Source: Chitinophaga pinensis (GTDB taxonomy: Bacteria; Bacteroidota; Bacteroidia; UBA4408). From it: a stretch of DNA of 64,000 nt. Below the pieces are notes generated by a model. That model was not told the origin of the DNA. It ran no database searches and worked only from the letters and a program-made list of their open reading frames with translations. The DNA is taken from the NCBI GenBank assembly GCA_945861665.1, contig CAMAVS010000002.1:62001-126000 (forward strand), in the 5' to 3' direction. Position 1 is the stretch's first letter. Every line of letters starts with the position of its first letter. The translations under genes were made by a program, and so were the position numbers. Shown piece after piece: positions 1 to 9,449 of this stretch.

Positions 1-1383
1 AACACAGGCACAAGCATTACATTAAAGAATAAAAACGGACAAGTTATTTCGGCTGTTAGTTATTCCGACAGTTGGTATCAGGACAATAATAAAACGGAAG
101 GGGGCTGGAGCTTAGAGCAAATTGATCCTCACAACCCTTGTGCGGGAATTGAAAACTGGAAAGCCTCTGCCAATGCAAGCGGTGGAACACCCGGCAGAAA
201 AAATGCAATTTTCGGCTCTAATCCCGATTCAAAAGCCCCTGAATTAGTTCGCGTTTCGGTTATTGACAATACAACGATACAAGCTTATTTTAGTGAAAGT
301 GTTGACTCTGCCACTACACTCAGTCTGGCTTCTTACTCTGTTGATAATGGTATTGGAAACCCTATTGCTGTTAACGGTGTGGAGCCCTTTTATAACAGTA
401 TTGCCCTTAGCCTTGGCGCTGCATTAATACAAGATGTAGTGTATACCTTAGCCATCAACGGCTCTGTTGTTGATTGCATAGGGAATGTTATTTCAACTAA
501 CAATACGGCACGTTTTGCCATTCCAAAACCTGTTGCCGCAAACGATATTGTAATCAATGAAATTCTACCAGACCCAAACGATGGTGGTGTTGATTTTGTA
601 GAAATATACAATCGCTCGAACAAGGTAATTGATTTAGAGGAACTTCGATTATCATCACAAGATACAATTACGGGAACGCTTGAGTCTATTTATGCCATTG
701 CCCCAGAGGGCTATTTGCTATTTCCAGAAGAATATATTGTACTCGCAAGCGACAGCAAAAAAATTTTAACACAATACAACACAACAAATAAAAAAAGGTT
801 TATTGATATGCCCAGTATCCCCTCTATGAATATTGACGGGGACGCTGTTGTGTTAAGCAATTTACAAGATGTAATGATTGACAAATTGGTGTATTACAAC
901 AGTTGGCACTTCCCATTGTTAAACAACACAAAGGGGATTTCGTTGGAGCGTATTGATTTTAATCGCCCAACACAAGATGCCACCAACTGGCATTCGGCAG
1001 CCGAGAATATAGGTTTTGCAACTCCTGCTTACAAAAACTCACAGTATAGCAATGGTTCGTCCTCGGGAACAGAAATTACACTAAGTCCCGAAATTTTTTC
1101 GCCCGACAATGATGGTTATAACGATGTGCTTAATATTAATTATGTATTTGACGAGCCGGGCTATGTTGGAAGTGTCAGCATTTTTGATGAGAAGGGGAGA
1201 TTGATAAGAAGCCTTGTTAAAAATCAATTATTGGCAGTAAGTGGAACTATTTCATGGGATGGGACCACAAACGATAAAGAGAAATGCCGTATTGGAATTT
1301 TCATTATTTTCTTTGAGACATTTGATTTGAAAGGAAATATGAAACACTATAAAAAAACCTGTGTGGTAGGCGGAAAAATTTAA
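1..1383 (+). CDS. Lamin-tail-domain secreted protein, C-terminal part (5' end outside window)
   Basis: The frame is open from base 1 with no start codon, so about 460 C-terminal residues are seen of a longer protein. It holds the end of one lamin-tail (LTD) domain, a linker beginning SKAPELVRVSVIDNTTIQAY that resembles a bacterial Ig-like/SbsA-type domain, a second LTD domain (NEILPDPNDGGVDFVEIYNR, about residues 183-345), and a C-terminal FlgD-like/gliding-type domain with SPDNDGYNDVLNI and a WDG motif. Such proteins in Bacteroidota are usually surface or secreted and exported by T9SS; that is inference from family. Function is unknown. The next gene starts 9 bases downstream. Confidence 0.8.
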   Translation, partial: NTGTSITLKNKNGQVISAVSYSDSWYQDNNKTEGGWSLEQIDPHNPCAGIENWKASANASGGTPGRKNAIFGSNPDSKAPELVRVSVIDNTTIQAYFSESVDSATTLSLASYSVDNGIGNPIAVNGVEPFYNSIALSLGAALIQDVVYTLAINGSVVDCIGNVISTNNTARFAIPKPVAANDIVINEILPDPNDGGVDFVEIYNRSNKVIDLEELRLSSQDTITGTLESIYAIAPEGYLLFPEEYIVLASDSKKILTQYNTTNKKRFIDMPSIPSMNIDGDAVVLSNLQDVMIDKLVYYNSWHFPLLNNTKGISLERIDFNRPTQDATNWHSAAENIGFATPAYKNSQYSNGSSSGTEITLSPEIFSPDNDGYNDVLNINYVFDEPGYVGSVSIFDEKGRLIRSLVKNQLLAVSGTISWDGTTNDKEKCRIGIFIIFFETFDLKGNMKHYKKTCVVGGKI

Positions 1384-1392
1384 TTTCGAAAA

Positions 1393-1752
1393 ATGGTATT
1401 AAGGTTTCTTAAAAGTGTAGGTTTTGCATTAAAAGGAATAATGTGGTTTATAAAAAACGAACGTAATGCCCCCATACATCTTCTTGCAACTATTGCAGTT
1501 ATTTCACTAGGGATATATACTCAATTAAATTTAACAGAATGGGGTTTTGTTGTTATTGCAATAGGCGTAGTATTTGCTGCTGAAATTTTTAACACCGCCA
1601 TCGAAAAAACCGTAGATGTTATTTTTAAAGAACAACACGAAAAGGCTGGATTAATAAAAGATCTTTCAGCTGGTGGGGTATTTATCTGTTCTCTTTTAGC
1701 AGTGGCAATAGGGCTGATTGTTTTTGCCCCAAAAATAATGATTCATTTATAA
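1393..1752 (+). CDS. dgkA: Diacylglycerol/undecaprenol kinase family protein
   Basis: A 119-residue integral membrane kinase of the DgkA family. It phosphorylates diacylglycerol or undecaprenol with ATP at the inner membrane; which lipid is used here cannot be told. The family signature AAEIFNTAIEKTVD (residues 62-75) and KDLSAGGV (89-96) are intact, and three hydrophobic segments fit the trimeric DgkA fold. Length is normal. It follows the lamin-tail gene after 9 bases and may be cotranscribed with it. Confidence 0.9.
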   Translation: MVLRFLKSVGFALKGIMWFIKNERNAPIHLLATIAVISLGIYTQLNLTEWGFVVIAIGVVFAAEIFNTAIEKTVDVIFKEQHEKAGLIKDLSAGGVFICSLLAVAIGLIVFAPKIMIHL

Positions 1753-1812
1753 AACTATTGTTGTTTTCCTTTAACTGTTTGTACATTTACTGTTCAATGT
1801 AATTTATTCGCA

Positions 1813-2385
1813 ATGAAAAAATTTGTAAAATATTTTTTGCAGGGCCTTTTATTTACGGTCCCAATATTTATTACCATAACAGTAATTTATCAGGTAATAA
1901 CGCGTGTAGGGTCTCTCATTCAAGATTTAGGGCTTCACATTCATCCCATTCTTGATCCTTTTTTAGGATTTATTATTGTTGTTATCATCATTATAATTGT
2001 AGGGATTGTTGGCACAAGTATTTTTTTCGACCCCATTTTTCGCTGGGTAGAACGCAACATTGAAAAAGCACCTCTTATTAAGGTAATTTATTCTTCCATA
2101 AAAGATTTAATGAGTGCAATGGTGGGACAAAAAAAACGATTTAACAAGCCCGTTTTAGTAACAGTAAACCTCCATCCATTGGTTGAGAAAATTGGATTTG
2201 TTACCCACGAAGACTTAGCCGAATTAGGAATAGAAAAAGATAAAGTAGCCGTGTATTTCCCCTATTCTTATGCGTTTTCAGGGCAACTGCTTATTGTATC
2301 AAAATTTAACATAAAGGTTATTGAAGCGTCTTCTTCCGAAGTAATGAAATTTATTATTTCGGGGGGGGTAACGGATATTGATTAA
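1813..2385 (+). CDS. DUF502 family membrane protein
   Basis: A 190-residue protein with two N-terminal transmembrane segments (about residues 7-30 and 50-75, the latter rich in Ile/Val) followed by a soluble region containing FFDPIFRWVERNIEKAPLIK and VAVYFPYSYAFSGQL, which match the DUF502 family. Members are widespread and have no established biochemical role. A run of eight G lies in the coding sequence at 2361-2368, encoding the C-terminal Gly-Gly. It is followed 32 bases later by a secreted coiled-coil protein on the same strand. Confidence 0.8.
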   Translation: MKKFVKYFLQGLLFTVPIFITITVIYQVITRVGSLIQDLGLHIHPILDPFLGFIIVVIIIIIVGIVGTSIFFDPIFRWVERNIEKAPLIKVIYSSIKDLMSAMVGQKKRFNKPVLVTVNLHPLVEKIGFVTHEDLAELGIEKDKVAVYFPYSYAFSGQLLIVSKFNIKVIEASSSEVMKFIISGGVTDID

Positions 2386-2417
2386 TTGCAATCGCCAATT
2401 GCACAAAAACAAACAAA

Positions 2418-3083
2418 ATGAAAAAAATATCTTTATTAGTGTCTGCACTATTTCTATTTGGAAATGTATTTGCTCAAAAAACAAAAGTAGAAGATGGCTC
2501 CGAAAATATAGGGGGAGGAAATAACACCGCTTTGTCTGTAATTATTTATGGAAGCAATGCCGATGATATTGAAAGGGCTTGGAAGTCGTATATTAAAGAT
2601 TTCAATCCCGACAAAATTTCCACAAAAGATGGCGTTTTTGCAGACAATGCAAAAATAAAAGCCATTAGCGAAAACACGGTGGACGTATATGCAAAAACAG
2701 ATAATAAAAAAGAAGGTGAAGTTTTATTCATAGTAGCTTTTGACTTAGGGGGGGGCTTTTTAAATTCATCACAACACGGCTCACAACTGAAAGACGCAAA
2801 GAAACTGCTTTATAATTTTGCCATCAAAATGACAAAAGAAGGAATGGAAGAACGAATAAAGGGCCAAACAAAAGTACTGGAAAAGCTTGAGGAAAAACAA
2901 AAAGACTTGGTAAGAGATCAAGAAGGACTAAAAAAAGATATTGAAAACCACAAAGAGAAAATAAAAAAAGCTGAAGACGATATTGCTAAAAACCAAGGCG
3001 ATCACGAAGTAAAACTAAAAGAGATTGAAGTACAAAAAAAAGTGGTTGAAGAATTAAAAAAGAAAAAAGATGCGGTTGATTAA
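2418..3083 (+). CDS. Secreted hypothetical protein with C-terminal coiled coil
   Basis: A 221-residue protein of unrecognised family. Residues 1-19 form a Sec signal peptide ending FAQ. The middle (20-135) has an alpha/beta look with no known motif. Residues 145-221 are almost entirely Lys/Glu-rich heptads (EKLEEKQKDLVRDQ...), a strong predicted coiled coil, so it probably sits in the periplasm and oligomerises or spans a distance. The start is preceded by an A-rich AAACAAACAAAATG-like leader rather than a Shine-Dalgarno sequence. A run of eight G lies at 2748-2755. The stop codon is inside the stem of a terminator shared with the convergent gene at 3100. Confidence 0.65.
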   Translation: MKKISLLVSALFLFGNVFAQKTKVEDGSENIGGGNNTALSVIIYGSNADDIERAWKSYIKDFNPDKISTKDGVFADNAKIKAISENTVDVYAKTDNKKEGEVLFIVAFDLGGGFLNSSQHGSQLKDAKKLLYNFAIKMTKEGMEERIKGQTKVLEKLEEKQKDLVRDQEGLKKDIENHKEKIKKAEDDIAKNQGDHEVKLKEIEVQKKVVEELKKKKDAVD

Positions 3084-3100
3084 ATAACCGCATCTTTTTT
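3068..3100. terminator. Bidirectional terminator between convergent genes
   Basis: Perfect inverted repeat AGATGCGGTT / AACCGCATCT (3068-3077 and 3086-3095) with an 8-base loop, preceded by A-run and followed by T-run. It contains the stop codon of the plus-strand gene and abuts the stop codon of the minus-strand gene, so it can end transcription both ways. Confidence 0.85.
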
Positions 3101-6100
3101 TAATGAATTTTATAAGTAGCACTGGCAGGGAAAAAAAGCACTCTGCTGCTTTGTGAAAGGTAACCGCTGCCATAGTAGAATTCTTCCTTACGTGTTTTGC
3201 CGTTACTAAGTTTTACCAAGGCGTATTTATCGTATGGCTTTACTCTAACAATGTTATTTTGTGATGCCTTAGCAAACGAAAACACTTTTGTAAGATCACT
3301 ATTTTGTGTTGCAATAACGAGCGTTTTATTTTCTTTTGGACTGCTCAATAAGACCAGGCCTCTTGCATCTCTTTCTACTAAAAATCCGCTCGACTCAATA
3401 CTCTGCGGAACAAAGTTGTTACTACCATCACCAATTAAATAGAGTCCCTTTCCAGCATCGTATTTCCCTCTTTCAATTTCGGGATAATAAAAATTTCCAA
3501 CCAATACTATATCCAAATTGCCATCCTCGTTAACATCCTTTACAACGACTCCATTTACAGGAGACGTTTGTGCTATTTTAGGCAATTCTTTAAATTCAAA
3601 CTTCCCATTTCCTTTGTTTTCAATGTAACAGGTGGCGCTTGTATATGCCCATAATTTTTTTGCTCTACTGTACGCTGCGCTATCAAGAATGTCTCTTATT
3701 TCTGCCTTTTCAAACATCTTTGCTTTATAAAACTTTTTACTCATCCCGTTTATTCTTGCAGATAACTGTGTTAGTTGTTTACAAGGGTATTGTGATCCAT
3801 TTTCATAGTAGGTGGTGATTATGTCTACAGAGCCATTATCATCAACGTCTCCATAAAAGAGATTAAGCGGGTAGTCTTGATTAGCCTCATAACGTGTATT
3901 CAATCCTAGATTACCGGCTACATAATCCATGTCCCCATCATTATCAAAATCCCCGGCCGTTATACTATTCCAAAGGCCATCGCTTTTTATATTAAATATT
4001 AAATTAGGGTTATCTAATATAAATTTTCCACCACTATTTTTAAAAAAAGTTACAGGCATCCACTCCCCAACAACAATCAAATCAAGCTTATCGTCGTTAT
4101 TGTAATCCGTAAAAATTGCAGATGTTACCATTCCTATTTTTGACAATGCGGGGGCAATAATATTTGTTACATCCTTAAAACTCCCCTTTGTGTTTTCTAG
4201 AATATAACTATTGGGTATCACAGGATAGTTTTGGGCTGTTATTCTTCCGCCAACAAAAAGATCCAAATCTCCATCGTTATCATAATCTGCTGCAATAACA
4301 CAAGAGCCGCTTGATTTAATACCGGAAATCCCTTTTTTAGAAAATGACCCGTCTTTTTTTGCTGTATATAATCTGTGCATATACTTTTTGTCAGATGCTT
4401 CAACTTCATTTCCCCCGGAAACAACAAATACATCGTTTAAGCCATCGTTGTTAGCATCAAAAATTAAAGCTCCTTGATCTTCATAGGAAGTATCTAGAGT
4501 AATCTCGTTTTCTTTACGAATAAAGGCCCCCATATCTTTCTGAATAAAAAAACCTCTTGCATATCCCATTGCACCGCCAACATAAACATCATCCTTTCCA
4601 TCATTATTAATATCCCCAACAGCTAATCCAGGTCCCCCTTTCGAATAAAAATTGCAGATTAATGGGTCTTTTCTGAAATCGTAATACTCGTTCTCCTTGT
4701 GTTTAAAATCAATTCCTGTATTTTTTTCTTCTATAAAGGGTGGCTCAAAAATTTCTTTAGGCCCCCTAATAATGTTGGCATCCTTATTATACACTGTTAT
4801 AAGTTGATTTACCTTCAGGTTCGTTTTTTTCTCCATCTTTCCATCAGGCCATTTTATTAATAATGAATCAATTGTTGAGATATCGCCTAAACCGAAATGA
4901 AGCATATTTTCAGAGCAAGAATAAAAACCTCTTGTTGGTTGAAGTTCCAAAAACTGCATTTTGTTTTGGTAGTAAATTGTGGCTGTGGATGATTCGATAG
5001 GGTGGTTATCCGTGTTTTTTAATTTTAATCGGAGATAGTTGCCTCCCTTTTGCTGAACTGATTGGTTTTCGTAAATAAATGAAACTGAGCCTTTATTATT
5101 AATAACAATATCTAAGTCTCCATCATTATCTAAATCCCCATAGGCAGCGCCATCAGAATTTACAGGAGGCCCCATTCCCCATTTTTCCTTTTTATCAGTA
5201 AAAGAAAGGTCTCCATTATTTTTAAAAATAAAATTAACGTATTGTCGTTTTGGTTTCTTATCATTCATCATTATATTTCGCATGTACTCGCTTCGCTTTT
5301 CAATTGGCACATTAACATTTGCCCTTCTTAATGAATCGGCTACATGAGGCATGTCGAACATTAAACTCATTTGGTTTGTTAACCCATTTGCAACGAATAT
5401 ATCCTTGTTGCCATCATTGTCAAAGTCGGCTATCAAAGCCGCCCAGCTCCACTCAGTTGCGTCAACACCTGCCATTTCCGAAATTTCATTGAATTTACCG
5501 CTACCCATATTGAGTTGTAAGCAATTTTTAACCTGTTGGCGTACAATATCGTCAGGAGATACGCCAATTAACAACTCTTTCTCGAAGGTTGATTCAAATT
5601 TAGTTGTTTTTTGTCCGGAGTTTGTGGCAGGCCTCATATCTGTTGAATACAAATCTAATAACCCATCATTATTTACATCGGCAATATCAACACCCATTGT
5701 GTAGTAGCTTGTATGTCGGAACATTTTCGAAGCCATTTCAGTAAAGGTGCCATCATGATTATTTCTAAAAAAATAATCGGGAGACTCAAAATCGCTATTC
5801 GCATAAATATCTGTCCAACCATCTTGGTCGAGGTCAGAAGCAAACACATTCAAAACAAAATGTGCTTTACTGTCAAACTGAATGTTTGATTTGCCGATTA
5901 TATTTTCAAACTTTTTTCCATTAATATTTTTAAATAGGTAGGCTGGTTGAAATTTTTCTCCTCTGGTTTCTGCATTAAGTCCTTGTATAGAATATGTGCT
6001 TCGTTTATACACATAGCTGCCATCCATATAAATATCCAACAAGTTATCTTTGTCTATATCTAAGAATATTGCCTGTCGCAATAATTTATCTGTTTTAATT

Positions 6101-6684
6101 CCGTATTCTTTTGCTCTTTCAGAAAACGTTAAATTCCCATTGTTAATGTAAAGGCAAACATTTGCAGTATCTAGCATTGAGCCATTTGCTGGTCGTTGGT
6201 TATACTCAAAATTGGAAGTGTCGTTCAGAGCAAGCGCAAACTCCTTTTGTCTGTTTTTTTTAACATTTAAACTGTCCTTGTTCGGACCTTTTTTAACATT
6301 TTTTTTACCAAACATTGATTCTCTACAAATAAGGATGTCTAAAAATCCATCATTATTGATATCGCCCATGGTAACTCCGGTAGAAGATAAGTTTTGTTTT
6401 ATTCCTGCCTTATCTGTGATGTCTTCAAACACCATATTCCCTTTATTTAAATACAGGGCAATTACACTATCAGCGGTAAAAAAAACATCCAATAACCCAT
6501 CGTTGTTTATATCTCCAAGCGCAACCCCTCCTCCTTCAATTATTTGACGGCTAGAGTGCCCACTAAATATGATTTTGCTTTCTGTGGGTTTCAGTATTTT
6601 AAAAAGAGGCTCCTCTATTTTTACTTGAGCAAATACTGCAGCCCCAATTAACAAAAAGCATAGTGTGTGAATTCGTTTTTGCAT
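3100..6684 (-). CDS. FG-GAP/VCBS repeat protein with ASPIC/UnbV domain (CRTAC1-like)
   Basis: A 1194-residue secreted protein. A signal peptide ends at about residue 20 (FAQ). The body has many calcium-binding FG-GAP loops of the form DINNDGLLD, typical of integrin-alpha-like beta propellers, in two blocks (about 50-540 and 690-1110). Between them lies an ASPIC/UnbV domain (HFGLGD, IDSLLIKWPDGK, about 600-650). Proteins of this kind are extracellular; their ligand or substrate is generally unknown. It is the last gene of an apparent minus-strand operon after two vanadium-haloperoxidase-like genes (7-base gap to the nearer one), which suggests joint export or joint function. No T9SS sorting domain is obvious at the C terminus. 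Confidence 0.85.
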   Translation of the reverse strand: MQKRIHTLCFLLIGAAVFAQVKIEEPLFKILKPTESKIIFSGHSSRQIIEGGGVALGDINNDGLLDVFFTADSVIALYLNKGNMVFEDITDKAGIKQNLSSTGVTMGDINNDGFLDILICRESMFGKKNVKKGPNKDSLNVKKNRQKEFALALNDTSNFEYNQRPANGSMLDTANVCLYINNGNLTFSERAKEYGIKTDKLLRQAIFLDIDKDNLLDIYMDGSYVYKRSTYSIQGLNAETRGEKFQPAYLFKNINGKKFENIIGKSNIQFDSKAHFVLNVFASDLDQDGWTDIYANSDFESPDYFFRNNHDGTFTEMASKMFRHTSYYTMGVDIADVNNDGLLDLYSTDMRPATNSGQKTTKFESTFEKELLIGVSPDDIVRQQVKNCLQLNMGSGKFNEISEMAGVDATEWSWAALIADFDNDGNKDIFVANGLTNQMSLMFDMPHVADSLRRANVNVPIEKRSEYMRNIMMNDKKPKRQYVNFIFKNNGDLSFTDKKEKWGMGPPVNSDGAAYGDLDNDGDLDIVINNKGSVSFIYENQSVQQKGGNYLRLKLKNTDNHPIESSTATIYYQNKMQFLELQPTRGFYSCSENMLHFGLGDISTIDSLLIKWPDGKMEKKTNLKVNQLITVYNKDANIIRGPKEIFEPPFIEEKNTGIDFKHKENEYYDFRKDPLICNFYSKGGPGLAVGDINNDGKDDVYVGGAMGYARGFFIQKDMGAFIRKENEITLDTSYEDQGALIFDANNDGLNDVFVVSGGNEVEASDKKYMHRLYTAKKDGSFSKKGISGIKSSGSCVIAADYDNDGDLDLFVGGRITAQNYPVIPNSYILENTKGSFKDVTNIIAPALSKIGMVTSAIFTDYNNDDKLDLIVVGEWMPVTFFKNSGGKFILDNPNLIFNIKSDGLWNSITAGDFDNDGDMDYVAGNLGLNTRYEANQDYPLNLFYGDVDDNGSVDIITTYYENGSQYPCKQLTQLSARINGMSKKFYKAKMFEKAEIRDILDSAAYSRAKKLWAYTSATCYIENKGNGKFEFKELPKIAQTSPVNGVVVKDVNEDGNLDIVLVGNFYYPEIERGKYDAGKGLYLIGDGSNNFVPQSIESSGFLVERDARGLVLLSSPKENKTLVIATQNSDLTKVFSFAKASQNNIVRVKPYDKYALVKLSNGKTRKEEFYYGSGYLSQSSRVLFFPASATYKIH

Positions 6685-6691
6685 AACAATT

Positions 6692-7993
6692 TTATCTAGT
6701 ATAAATGTTTTCTACAATGTATTTCCCTATTGCTGTTCCTTGCACAGCTCCCCCAGTTACACCAGTCATAAAATGTATGCCCCCATACACTCTGCTAATA
6801 CTTGACTCATTTGCAGCATCCATAAATGAGTTGAATGTTCTAGGTTCATAACCAAAGTCTCTTTCGGAAGAATCGGTAAATTTATAATTTGCACCATAAA
6901 GTTTTGTCAGTACCGTTGCCGCTGATGCAGATATGCAGCTGTGTCCGCTTGGGTGCTCAGGGAAGGGGGGGGTAACTAATAATGAAATCCAATCTTGGTC
7001 CATATTCTCTTGAATAAAAGTAACGGGGCGAATAAAATTACTTGAATATTTTTCTTTAAAACAGGCAATAAAACCATCCGCCAATGCAACTCCTACCAAT
7101 GAGTATGTTTCTGCCGTTTGTAAAATAGGCGCTTTTTCATTTAAACATATAATCATTGCTATTCCCATCCAGTGAGCAGCCGGACTCATCTGTCTCCGAG
7201 GCACCATATCGTGACCGGTAAATGTAATAAGGTCAGGATTGTCGTCCCAAAATTTCGCAATGGTAGTTTGTTCTGATGTTCTATTTTTATCGATATCGTA
7301 TACTTGTTTTGCAAGTTTATAAAACTCTGAAGCGCTATCCGTGCTAAATTTAACAGGAACGGGGTTTCTATAATCGTCTACCGATTTAATGACAAAAGGG
7401 CGCAGCGTGCCCCAATTAGGTTCGCAAGCCGGTCTAAATTCTGGAGGAGTTGGCTTCCATGCTCCCGGAGCTTTTGTATATATATATGCCGGGAGGGCTT
7501 TTGTTTGTGCATAGCTATCGGCCTTTGCCCACTTTAATATGGCTAATGCCATTTGTTTTCCATACTCAACAGAATTTTTAAACACAGCCCCATCCACTAT
7601 TGGTTTTAGTTTATTAAGTTGTTCTAATAATAATGAGTCGCACACATCTTCCCTGTAAACAAGCTTTTTTCCAACAATAGCTGTTGCTTGTATTGCGGCA
7701 ACTTCCCAATTATATTTTAAAGATGTATCGGCTTTGGGTAAATCTTTTAATGCATTGAATTGATTTTGAAAACTTTTATAGTTTTTGTCCCCGTTTATTA
7801 ACACTTCATATGCAGCAATAAAAGGGTATGTGTAAGTACGACTAGCCAACTTGGGGCTAAAGCCATCCACAACCATTGCCGAAGTTAAGGTAGAATTCCA
7901 CTCGTGAAGAAAATTCTCAGAATGCTCGACAGTTTGTGAAAAGCCCCTTGAAATGACTATTAGCAATAAAAACGAGATGAATTTCTTTATCAT
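6692..7993 (-). CDS. Vanadium-dependent haloperoxidase-family / PAP2-like protein (paralog 1)
   Basis: A 433-residue secreted protein with a signal peptide (residues 1-19, ending FSQ). The vanadate/phosphate-binding signature is complete: K315-x6-R322-P323, P348-S-G-H351, S400-R401-x5-H407. The Asp that follows in true PAP2 phosphatases (x3-D) is absent (Gly here), as in haloperoxidases. Length and the PTPPEFRP segment fit the vanadium haloperoxidase family; some members are acid phosphatases, so halide oxidation is not proven. It lies between a paralog (50 bases upstream) and the FG-GAP protein (7 bases downstream). A run of eight C in the coding strand (6965-6972) sits just before the catalytic PSGH. 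Confidence 0.85.
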   Translation of the reverse strand: MIKKFISFLLLIVISRGFSQTVEHSENFLHEWNSTLTSAMVVDGFSPKLASRTYTYPFIAAYEVLINGDKNYKSFQNQFNALKDLPKADTSLKYNWEVAAIQATAIVGKKLVYREDVCDSLLLEQLNKLKPIVDGAVFKNSVEYGKQMALAILKWAKADSYAQTKALPAYIYTKAPGAWKPTPPEFRPACEPNWGTLRPFVIKSVDDYRNPVPVKFSTDSASEFYKLAKQVYDIDKNRTSEQTTIAKFWDDNPDLITFTGHDMVPRRQMSPAAHWMGIAMIICLNEKAPILQTAETYSLVGVALADGFIACFKEKYSSNFIRPVTFIQENMDQDWISLLVTPPFPEHPSGHSCISASAATVLTKLYGANYKFTDSSERDFGYEPRTFNSFMDAANESSISRVYGGIHFMTGVTGGAVQGTAIGKYIVENIYTR

Positions 7994-8043
7994 AAAAGTG
8001 CCTTTTTCAATACAAAATTAAAAAATTTTTACTCGAAACATCA

Positions 8044-9372
8044 TTATTTACTCGTTATTACTTCCTCCAGAATCAGGTTTCCTACCTTTCTGCCCTGTAT
8101 TGCTCCATTTACAACTGCTTCTCTATAGTGAATCCCCCCGTATAGCCTGCTAATTGCTGCTTCATTCGCAGCCTGATTAAAAGAGGAAAAATGGCGAACA
8201 GTGAGGCTGTACTCATACTCTGTTGAGTCAGTAAAAGCAAAATTGTCGGAAATCAACTTAGTTAATACTGTTGCTGCAGCTGCCGAAATTACACTATGAC
8301 CACTTGTATACTCTGGAAATGGAGGGGTTTGCAAAGGGGGGCTCCACTCTTTATCAATGTAGCGATTAATGTATGTTATTGGCCTAACTAAATTGCTCCT
8401 AAACTTTTCATCCCAACAAGAAATAAATCCGTCCATTAAGGCAATAGATGTAAGCACTATTACTTGTGCTGTTTTAATTGATGAATAATGTTGCATTTTT
8501 GTTGCTTTTGAGGCAATTGAAATCCAGTGTCCCCCCGGTTGTGTTTTTTTTATAAAATATTTCAAATGCCCCTCCGTTCGGCTAACCTTACAATTATCGT
8601 CCCAAAATGATAAAAAATTAAGTTGTTCGTTTGTTAGCACTTTTGAAGAATCGTATACTTCCTTCGCTAAATTATAAAATACTGACGCCCTTGTAGAATC
8701 AAAAACTGCCGGGGGGGGCGATTTAAATTGTGCTGCCGAATCCAAAACTATCGGGCGAATGGTATTCCAATATGGTTCAATCGCATCCATATAATCGGGA
8801 GGTGTTGGTTTCCAATATTGAGGGCCTTCTTTTAATACATAACGTTCGTACGTTCGCGATTTAGCAAAATTGTCCTTTTGGGACCAGGCCAATATTTTTT
8901 TTCCTACCTCCTCTCCATAGTTTACCGAATTATTAATCAGTAACGAGTCATTTATTTCATTCTTCGCTTTTTCGATATATAATTTCATAAAATCAACAAA
9001 CTCATATTCAGAGTAAATCATTTTTTTTGCAACAGTACAAAATGCTATTAATGCAGATAAATCATAGCAGTATGAACTTTTTTCATCGGGCCGAGGAATA
9101 CTATCTAGTCCATTCAACTGCTTTGAAAGCGACAAATATGATGTGTCTTTATGAATAAGGACTTCATACGCAGCGATGTTTGCATAGGCAAATATTCTAC
9201 TGCCAACCGGAGGAGTAAAAATGTCGATTACAATAGCATCTTGTAGTTTTTTATTACAGCTTCTCAGCCATTCAGGCTTATCGTAAGATGCATTATCAAA
9301 ATTGCTTGTAGTGTTATTTTTACACGCCCCAAGCATCAAAAACAAACTCAGCAAAAAAAGCAATTTATTCAT
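8044..9372 (-). CDS. Vanadium-dependent haloperoxidase-family lipoprotein (paralog 2)
   Basis: A 442-residue paralog of the gene downstream. The N terminus is a lipoprotein signal with lipobox LGAC (Cys17), so it is membrane-anchored while paralog 1 is soluble. Signature: K323-x6-R330-P331, then T356-S-G-H359 (Thr in place of Pro), S408-R409-x5-H415. The Asp of PAP2 phosphatases is again missing. KPTPPDY is shared with paralog 1. First gene of the three-gene minus-strand operon (8044, 6692, 3100). A run of eight C in the coding strand lies at 8711-8718 (Pro-Pro-Pro). The substrate is not evident. Confidence 0.82.
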   Translation of the reverse strand: MNKLLFLLSLFLMLGACKNNTTSNFDNASYDKPEWLRSCNKKLQDAIVIDIFTPPVGSRIFAYANIAAYEVLIHKDTSYLSLSKQLNGLDSIPRPDEKSSYCYDLSALIAFCTVAKKMIYSEYEFVDFMKLYIEKAKNEINDSLLINNSVNYGEEVGKKILAWSQKDNFAKSRTYERYVLKEGPQYWKPTPPDYMDAIEPYWNTIRPIVLDSAAQFKSPPPAVFDSTRASVFYNLAKEVYDSSKVLTNEQLNFLSFWDDNCKVSRTEGHLKYFIKKTQPGGHWISIASKATKMQHYSSIKTAQVIVLTSIALMDGFISCWDEKFRSNLVRPITYINRYIDKEWSPPLQTPPFPEYTSGHSVISAAAATVLTKLISDNFAFTDSTEYEYSLTVRHFSSFNQAANEAAISRLYGGIHYREAVVNGAIQGRKVGNLILEEVITSK

Positions 9373-9449
9373 TTTCGATAAAATTTGTGACTAAGGGGCC
9401 ATATAAAAGTAATAATATTTTACTTTAGGAGATTCTTATACTATCATTT

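Noticed and set aside
5351-5704. Open frames antisense to the FG-GAP gene (5351-5704, 6212-6547)
   Set aside because: They mirror the Asp/Asn/Gly-rich calcium loops on the other strand and have no start signals or family features.
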